Below, in pieces: positions 7,804 through 12,500 of a stretch of 12,500 nucleotides of DNA. A program made the translations under genes and the position numbers. The stretch comes from Cryptococcus deneoformans JEC21 (Eukaryota > Basidiomycota > Tremellomycetes > Tremellales > Cryptococcaceae), in the NCBI RefSeq assembly GCF_000091045.1, contig NC_006670.1:567501-580000 (forward strand). Reading direction: 5' to 3'. The notes under the pieces are model-generated. The model was not told the DNA's origin, did no database searches, and worked only from the letters and a program-made list of their open reading frames with translations. Every line of letters starts with the position of its first letter. The first letter of the stretch is position 1.

Positions 7804-8524
7804 AACCAATAGAAAAATAAAGACAGCGAATATTCTATTTGTCCTGAAGCCTAACGACAGTTATCGGTTCGTTATACCAATTTTCGTGCAAATAGTAATC
7901 TTCCTTCGCAGCCATGTATGCAGCAGTTGATAGATATATAAATCATAATTTTAATTGAGAAGATCACACGCCGTTTTTAAAGCGAAACCCGATTTTCAAA
8001 AGGATCGGTGATTTGGCTGTGTTATAACACCCAATTGAGGTCCCAAACGATGACGTTACAAATTCAGACCGACTTTGCGCTTTTTTGGACCTTTTACTCA
8101 CTATAGTAGTTCTGTATGTAGATCGTCGTCTTACGTATTATGCACTACTCTCGACCATTCAATTACCATTTTGTACATAAATAATCATTATCTCCATCAA
8201 TTACGCCTCGTACCAGCAACAATTGACTCCTACCCATCGAAGTGATCGATTCCTCGTAGAGGAAAACAGCAGCCATCACGCAATGGAGCCGAAAGTACGG
8301 CGGCCCACATTCGTTTAATTTGAGTCCCCTCAAACAGTCTCTTGCCTTCCTCTCCTCCCCCCGAAATCGCAGAGACAACAAATGACTGGCACATCTTGGG
8401 TAATGAAGCTCCTCCCCTTTCCCATTCCAGCTCTTCTTTTTCACCCGACAACTTGTCCTTTACCCCGAAGGACATAACCGGCTGTATTTCTCTGTCAGCA
8501 GGCTGTTACCTCGAGTAACCCAAC
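7804..8524. other. Intergenic region, no supported gene
   Basis: About 720 bases. Overlapping minus-strand ORFs at 8163-8444 and 8230-8475 (93 and 81 codons) show no conserved-looking segments or plausible splice partners. I leave them uncalled. No RNA gene or repeat was seen. Confidence 0.45.
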
Positions 8525-8860
8525 TCAGTGAAAGCTGTGGCAAAGGAAGAGCCTATTCCGGCGCAGACAGACCGATTTGAACTGTTCCATCATCTCTGGC
8601 ATTACACATGACCAGAGACCTTTCGCGATGACGTTCGCGTATATCCGGGGACATTCACCCGTATTTTCAATCGTATCGAGCCTACTTAATCTTCCAGAGC
8701 CGATGTGACATTCCTTAGCTCCCCAGATCAGCAGCTCATCCGTTTTCTCTATCACTCCGGCAACCCATCCTCTCTTTAACAGATCCCCCAAGACCTTTGG
8801 TATTGCCTTTGGCCATGTCCTCCACTGTACTGCATGTGTACTCAAGGTTATCTCAATCAA
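8525..8860 (-). CDS. Orphan 111-codon ORF, unknown, possibly a gene fragment
   Basis: The minus-strand frame from ATG at 8860 to the stop at 8525 encodes a mixed-composition polypeptide. It contains QWRTWPKAIPKVLGDLLKRG, then WVAGVIEKTDELLIWGAKE, and ends in a Cys/Arg-rich tail. The composition looks more like real protein than the neighbouring ORFs, with alternating charged and hydrophobic residues, three Trp and no low complexity. I do not recognise a family and see no signal peptide or membrane helix. The start lies beside a 15-bp tandem duplication. It could be an exon of a decayed gene next to the transposon-rich region, or chance. Confidence 0.25.
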   Translation of the reverse strand: MIEITLSTHAVQWRTWPKAIPKVLGDLLKRGWVAGVIEKTDELLIWGAKECHIGSGRLSRLDTIENTGECPRIYANVIAKGLWSCVMPEMMEQFKSVCLRRNRLFLCHSFH

Positions 8861-8872
8861 GGTTATCTCAAT
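8843..8872. repeat. 15-bp perfect tandem duplication
   Basis: The unit CAAGGTTATCTCAAT occurs twice head to tail, 8843-8857 and 8858-8872. Confidence 0.95.
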
Positions 8873-9010
8873 AGATGGTCTGCGAAAAGCTCTGCAGAGA
8901 GAGAAGATACCAAGAATAAGGTGGGAGAGAGGGGGGGCCGGAGCTAAAAAGGGCTCGAACGTCTAGTTGAGCAACAGAAGGCGCGACGTCCCATACGATT
9001 CTCAGATGGA

Positions 9011-9034
9011 GAGCCCAGCTTAGAGCCCAGCTTA
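9011..9034. repeat. 12-bp perfect tandem duplication
   Basis: The unit GAGCCCAGCTTA occurs twice head to tail, 9011-9022 and 9023-9034, just upstream of the transposase remnant. Confidence 0.95.
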
Positions 9035-9074
9035 TATGGGAGATGCACAGCCGGGTAAAATTCTCCGTCACTAA

Positions 9075-9660
9075 TTGGACAGAACTCTTTATCAAGATGA
9101 CGATGGTGAAAGAGAGGATGGCAGCTTTCTCCTGACCCTCAACTTCTCCATTGACTGGGCCGATCCGTCCGAATCCCGAAAGGATCCGGCACGGTCAATG
9201 GGCCCTATAGTGATGCAGTTGGCCGATCTCCCCAATCAATATAGGTCGCAGTTCCTGTACACGATGTTGATGGGTATCACTCCTGCTCCAAGGGAGCCTC
9301 CCAGTTGTTTCCTTCATCGCCTCCTTCTTCCCTTGGCAGTGGAGCTTCTCAGCGCACATTGTGATGGGTTATGGGTCAAGACACCAAAATATCCTGAAGG
9401 TACGTCGCATTTGCTTAAATTAGCCATTTCTGTTAACATCATATATTAGGGCGGCTGATTTTATCAGCCTTGGCACGATTTACTGTGACCGACCTGCTGC
9501 TGTGGCTGTTACCGGGTGCCCTCACTACAAGAGGAAAGACTCGCCATGCCTCAAATGTCTGACCCCCCAGAGCAAAACGAGAACAAGAAGGGTAGCCACC
9601 TTGGAGGTTTCAGGATTGAGGTTTCTGTCCAAGCACCTACACTTGAAAGGGCAAGGCAGC
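9075..9660 (+). pseudogene. Transposase N-terminal fragment with intron and frameshift
   Basis: Codons from 9075 (preceded by an in-frame stop) read DDDGEREDGSFLLTLNFSID, then SMGPIVMQLADLPNQYRSQF, MGITPAPREPP, LLPLAVELL and KYPEG. A canonical 50-nt intron (9400-9449, GTACGT...ATTAG) follows and leads into GRLILSALARF. The expected next motif, YCDRPAAVAVTGCPHYKRKD with PCLKC, lies in another frame, so a frameshift is needed near 9470-9480. Downstream to about 9800 two overlapping frames are open and I cannot tell which was used. Plavaka transposases carry the same order of motifs: SxGPIY..I.NLP, PGP.EP, ..EL..LW, CDLPAA..GF and CxxC. Confidence 0.6.
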
Positions 9661-9881
9661 TTGTCAAAGACTCGGGTCTGCTGCAGCTCAATACCTGGTT
9701 TTACAACTCTAGCAACCCACACCTCCAAAAGTTCAAACTGGATATCAAGACAGTCACAAAGGATTTGTACCAACCCGGCCTTCTTATCCTCTAAGGTCCA
9801 GTAAGGAGCATTCGCTTGCTATGAAGACTCAGCAGCTGGAATTCCTACGGCAGTTTGCCTACCGTGGCGTCAAGTTCCTCA

Positions 9882-10060
9882 ATGCGCGGCCTACATCGCA
9901 ATATAGGACACTTACCTCCTTCTGTAATTATGCGCTTGGCCAAAAATGGCCTGTTAGAAGGCGTTGAGCTAGATGGGTTTGGCTCCCCAGTCAGCAAATG
10001 TCCCACGTGTCCCTCGGTGAGCAGGGAAAAGGACCTTCCCGCAAAAGGCAGCACTGGAAA
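9882..10060 (+). pseudogene. Ty1/copia GAG-pre-integrase-like zinc-finger fragment
   Basis: The frame open at 9855-10151 contains LHRNIGHLPPSVIMRLAKNG (from about 9891) and, about 30 residues later, KCPTC. Spacing is H-x4-H-x29-C-x2-C, which fits the HHCC zinc finger before retroviral-type integrases. The wording LH.x.GHL...I..L...GL..GV.LD...CP.C is that of the copia GAG-pre-integrase domain. No protease motif precedes it and no integrase catalytic core follows; the sequence passes directly into the transposase PMH block. It is either a small retroelement fragment inserted in the DNA transposon or a chance resemblance of transposase sequence. Confidence 0.45.
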
Positions 10061-10074
10061 GGATATCGGACTCC

Positions 10075-10715
10075 ATGTTCGCCGTAAAAGGTCATCCGTC
10101 GATCTTCGATCTTTTCCCTGGCTTCGACAAAGTCGCACATGCCGTCGTTGAGCCAATGCATGCCCTCCTAGAAGGAATTCTTCCTTGCTACATTAGGAAG
10201 GTAATGATATTGGGAAATTTTTGTGCGATGCCCCCTGTCGATTGGGACATAGAGGGAGATGCTGTGAATCTCGCGGGCGACGGTTGGCGACGACGTTCAC
10301 AAACATCATGGAAAAGGGAGTTCAGCTGGAGAATAATCCTGAGGACATTGAGAAGATCCACGAAATCGCGTCCAATGTGTTACCCGGTACTGAGGTTGAT
10401 GGCGATCTTATTCTCTCCAAAAAGAACCTCTTTCAACTGGAGTCCATGATGGAGAGGGTTATCGTTCCTCCTTACATTGACACGGTTGGAAAGGGGTTTT
10501 TCACCAAACAAGCCAAGCCTACAGCTTCCCAATGGCGTATCTGGGGTGAGATCTTAGGACCCTTGCTGATGCCTTGGTTATCGGCTGTGGAACGGTCTGC
10601 CGGAGCGCCTTTGCCTGACCAAGGGTTGACCGTAGCGATGAAGCTCTTCGCCATCGTGAGGTACAGCTTGCAGTCAGCAATCTCGGAAACACTCACGACT
10701 TCGACTCCTGATTGA
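10075..10715 (+). pseudogene. Transposase middle and C-terminal fragment
   Basis: The frame open at 10075-10449 gives GHPSIFDLFPGFDKVAHAVV followed by EPMHALLEGILPCYIRK. Then GTAATG at 10201 could be a splice donor, since the related minus-strand copy splices well there. From about 10265 a different frame (to the stop at 10713-10715) gives NIMEKGVQLENNPEDIEKIH, ERVIVPPYIDTVGKG and ASQWRIWGEILGPLLMPWL. The segment ends in a Leu-rich LTVAMKLFAIVRYSLQSAIS. This is the part of Plavaka-like transposases after the MHNLFLG motif. I see no clean acceptor in this copy that links the two frames, so it is probably broken. Confidence 0.55.
10140..10264 (+). repeat. Inverted repeat block A (PMH motif), left copy
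   Basis: These 125 bp match the reverse complement of 12183-12307 without gaps. By eye I count 13 differences (about 90% identity), 11 of them transitions. Similarity stops right after GATGCTG on one side and at TGCCGTCG on the other. Confidence 0.9.
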
Positions 10716-10848
10716 TGATTTTTTTTAACCTTGTTGCCCGGCTCCATCCTATCTGCCATCACGAGTGACCAACTTTCATATCGTCAAAGCACTTCCCAAA
10801 CGATATCTTAGCCTATGGTCCTTTTTACGGATGGATGGCTGGTAGTCG
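10692..10848 (+). repeat. Inverted repeat block B (NFH motif), left copy
   Basis: This block matches the reverse complement of 12308-12460 with few substitutions and one 4-nt insertion (TTAG). Weaker similarity with a 5-nt gap continues upstream (AGCAATCT...GGA.ACA) toward the window edge in the other copy. Confidence 0.9.
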
Positions 10849-11046
10849 AGGGTACTCTCACCCCCCTTGCTTTAGTTTCTCCGACAGAGATAAGAACTAT
10901 CCGAACAATATCTTGTCAATCTTTATCATGCGAATATCATGCATAGCTAATTGTGTACCATCCAGATCTTAAACACGGCGGACAAGAGGATTGTCTACTT
11001 TGAGAGCGGCTTCGTCCGCAGCAGGAATGACGCATCCTGTTTTGTC
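10765..11046 (+). pseudogene. Transposase C-terminal exons, broken by a 4-nt insertion
   Basis: GTGACCAACTTTCATATCG reads VTNFHIVKALPKRY, like the family's NFHY..H....FGP segment. The inverted copy at the right edge continues PYGPFYGW, but here four extra bases (TTAG, about 10808-10811) shift the frame. Further on a likely intron 10852-10965 (GTACTC...TCCAG) leads to ILNTADKRIVYFESGFVRSR, and GTAAGT at 11047 starts another likely intron to 11091. After that the plus strand closes quickly. Confidence 0.45.
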
Positions 11047-11083
11047 GTAAGTAGCCAGTCGTCGGTGATTACTGTTGTGGTCT

Positions 11084-11305
11084 TTATCCAGGCATGTTGT
11101 AACCTTGACCCTTTAATACATTGAGGTCTCGACTTGCCCGCGAGCCTAATGAAGTCCTTTCATCTGGCGAATAGAGCTGGGAAACCAAGGTTGTCCCCTC
11201 TGTCGCCATATAATCATCCCATTCTCTGAGAACGAAACTTCTCATGGCAGCGACTTGAGTAGGTTCAACGCTTACTTGTTGAGGTGCCGCATCTCCTTTG
11301 AGCAT
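11084..11305 (-). pseudogene. Unassigned 73-codon minus-strand ORF
   Basis: It reads MLKGDAAPQQVSVEPTQVAA, then SFVLREWDDYMATEGTTL and SQLYSPDERTSLGSRASRD. The amphipathic, charged composition looks protein-like, yet I recognise no domain. It overlaps the end of the plus-strand transposase intron. It may be an exon of a second, minus-strand element related to the right-edge fragment, or chance. Confidence 0.2.
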
Positions 11306-11923
11306 GTTATCGGCTTTTATAAAGGCCCTTTCCGGTTTGCGAAGGGTGTGAGGTTCCAGATTCGATCTTTTCGCCTGCTGGAACTTCTATAGTCCTACGT
11401 CCAGACCTCTTTTGTCTTGCATATGCTTACATATGACGATGTAATGGAGGGAAGAACCTTGGATGTCGGCCGGGACGTGTTCTACCTTTAAAAACCAATG
11501 CATATTTGAGGAGAAGGATAGGCGAGGGAGGCCTCACCTTGCAAGCGAGAATGAGAACCAAGAGGCAGCAGGAAGGTTTGTGTCTTTTAGGAGGTGATCT
11601 CAAGGTCCCAGTCACACAAAGGTTTGGCAGCAGAGGGAAAACTGTACCGCCCTTTTGTTGAGTGAGCGAGTAAATGGGAACAGCGGAGATCTGCCGAGAG
11701 GGAGTGAAGGAGTTTGTGGCAGATTGGTTTCATATTTTCTAAAAGAATCTATTATAGTTTTTCTTCCTCTCATGCAACTCAAGACGTCTCATGAAACTAC
11801 TAATGATACATGAACATTGATTGAGACCGAACACAGTGATATTGTTGAGCCGTGTGCGATATATATATACCACAGTTCGAGCTATTCGCTTCCTGTATGA
11901 CCGGTGTTAAAACCCAGCCTTTC
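11306..11923. other. Non-coding stretch between transposon pieces, no gene seen
   Basis: About 620 bases with no convincing gene. A 62-codon minus-strand ORF at 11427-11615 is rich in Arg, Pro and Leu and unconvincing. A short (AT)n run, ATATATATATA, lies near 11860. Confidence 0.45.
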
Positions 11924-12182
11924 CTATTTTAACTCCCACAGTTCTTGACGACGAGCTTTCTCTTCCAAAGCAAGCCGCCTCTTGATGATTCCTTCATACA
12001 CTTCGTCCATGTGGCACCTGTGTTCCAATTCCGCCTGGTATCGCTTCTCGCGGGCTCCCCCATCCTTGTCAGCGATCTCCTTCTGTGCCGGCAAAAATTG
12101 CTGGAAGTGTTCTTCCCGCTGCTCCCGATTCAAAGACAAAGTATCAGCCCACACATTTTTCAAGGTAGGACTCAGATGCTGG

Positions 12183-12307
12183 CAGCATCTTCCTCTACGT
12201 CCCAATCGACAGAAGGCATCGCGCAAAACTTTCCCACTATCATTACCTTCCTAATATAGCAAGGAAAAATTCCTTCTAGGAAAGCATGCACCGGCTCAAC
12301 GACGGCA
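12183..12307 (-). repeat. Inverted repeat block A, right copy
   Basis: Reverse-complement partner of 10140-10264. In this copy block A lies immediately downstream (in reading direction) of block B, the opposite order to the left copy. Confidence 0.9.
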
Positions 12308-12460
12308 CGACTACCAGCCACCCATCCGTAAAAAGGACCATAGGGATATCGTTTGGGAAGTGCTTTGACGATATGGAAGTTGGTCACGCGTGATGGCAGA
12401 TAGGATGGAGCCGGACAACAAGGTTAAAAGAAATCATCAATCAGGAGTCGAAGTCGTGAG
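12308..12460 (-). repeat. Inverted repeat block B, right copy
   Basis: Reverse-complement partner of 10692-10848. It abuts block A at 12307/12308 with no intervening base. Confidence 0.9.
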
Positions 12461-12500
12461 ATTTGTGTCTCCAAGATTGCTTTTCGTCAAACTTTGCACA

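Larger units (their letters stand above)
9075..11091 (+). mobile_element. Decayed Plavaka/CACTA-like DNA transposon remnant
   Basis: Plus-strand fragments follow the motif order I know from fungal Plavaka-type (CACTA-related) transposases. First is an IDW...SMGPIVMQLADLPNQYR...GITPAPREPP block, then CDRPAAVAVTGCPHYK with a CxxC. A FDLFPGFDKVAHAVVEPMHALLEG block matches the family's PYWD...DxMHNLFLG. The IVPPYID...ASQWRIW.ILGPLL block and a VTNFHIVKALPKRY block complete the series. Several frame changes and an interrupting retroelement-like segment show the element is dead. I did not find terminal inverted repeats or target-site duplications, so the limits are those of recognisable coding sequence only. 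Confidence 0.6.
11924..12500 (-). pseudogene. Transposase-derived ORF spliced to a coiled-coil C terminus (runs off right edge)
   Basis: Reading leftward, VTNFHIVKALPKRYPYGPFY (from 12387) and GWVAGSR run directly into AVVEPVHAFLEGIFPCYIRK (to 12247). A 68-nt intron (12246-12179, GTAATG...GCCAG) then joins, phase 0, a second exon 12178-11924 of 84 codons plus TAG. That exon is highly charged and helix-like: NVWADTLSLNREQREEHFQQ, then KEIADKDGGAREKRYQAELE, and RRLALEEKARRQELWELK before the stop. The first exon is homologous to two separate blocks of the plus-strand transposase in swapped order. Upstream of 12387 the frame closes at a stop about 36 bases away, so a further exon or decay lies toward the edge. 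It could be a rearranged transposon gene still under some selection, or a pseudogene. Confidence 0.45.

Noticed and set aside
7540..7809. 89-codon minus-strand ORF across the tRNA pair
   Set aside because: Its N-terminal third is translated tRNA sequence; not coding.
8163..8475. Minus-strand ORFs of 93 and 81 codons
   Set aside because: Overlapping frames without recognisable motifs, membrane segments or usable splice partners.
9502..9804. Three overlapping ORFs (two plus, one minus) as separate genes
   Set aside because: The first carries the transposase CDRPAA...CxxC motif; the region is a frameshifted part of the transposon rather than independent genes.
11855..11870. Short (AT)n run as a promoter or microsatellite of interest
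   Set aside because: Only about five repeats, no adjacent gene start; unremarkable.
11945..12259. Plus-strand ORFs of 104 and 90 codons
   Set aside because: Antisense to the coiled-coil exon, whose minus-strand translation is far more protein-like and splices in frame.

Overview
The window looks like a piece of a basidiomycete nuclear genome, most likely a tremellomycete (Cryptococcus/Kwoniella-like). The genes are small and closely packed on both strands. They are cut by many short introns (about 45-70 nt, a few longer) with GTRNGT donors, CTRAY-like branch sites and YAG acceptors. Gene models were built by hand-splicing exons so that frame and family motifs continue across every junction. 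The organism assignment is inference.

Left part (1-7000), gene-dense. A partial minus-strand gene at the left edge (1-250) resembles the N terminus of a NAPE-PLD-type metallo-hydrolase. It diverges from a six-exon seipin gene (498-2072, +). Seipin converges on a two-exon DUF1748 gene (2363-2749, -). That gene diverges from a predicted two-exon 100-aa protein of unknown function (3006-3375, +). Next come a seven-exon PEX11 gene (3693-4935, -) and, divergently, a six-exon RMND1/DUF155 gene with a mitochondrial presequence (5275-6946, +). Seipin, PEX11 and RMND1 concern lipid droplets, peroxisomes and mitochondria, but they have separate promoters and no operon-like logic.

Middle (7000-9070). 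The main feature is a pair of identical, intron-containing type II tRNA genes, read as tRNA-Ser(AGA), facing each other tail to tail as a near-palindrome. Both carry U at the discriminator position, which is unusual for a serine tRNA. The remainder has low coding potential apart from one orphan 111-codon minus-strand ORF and two perfect short tandem duplications.

Right part (9070-12500), transposon-derived. A decayed plus-strand element has the motif order of a Plavaka/CACTA-like fungal DNA transposase. It is broken by frameshifts and interrupted by a stretch that resembles the GAG-pre-integrase zinc finger of a Ty1/copia polyprotein. Near the right edge a minus-strand sequence repeats two blocks of the same element at about 90% identity or better, but in permuted order (3' block joined to 5' block). 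It splices in frame into a charged coiled-coil ORF. This part is a transposon graveyard with one rearrangement worth study. I saw no rRNA gene, CRISPR array or obvious defence or biosynthetic cluster.
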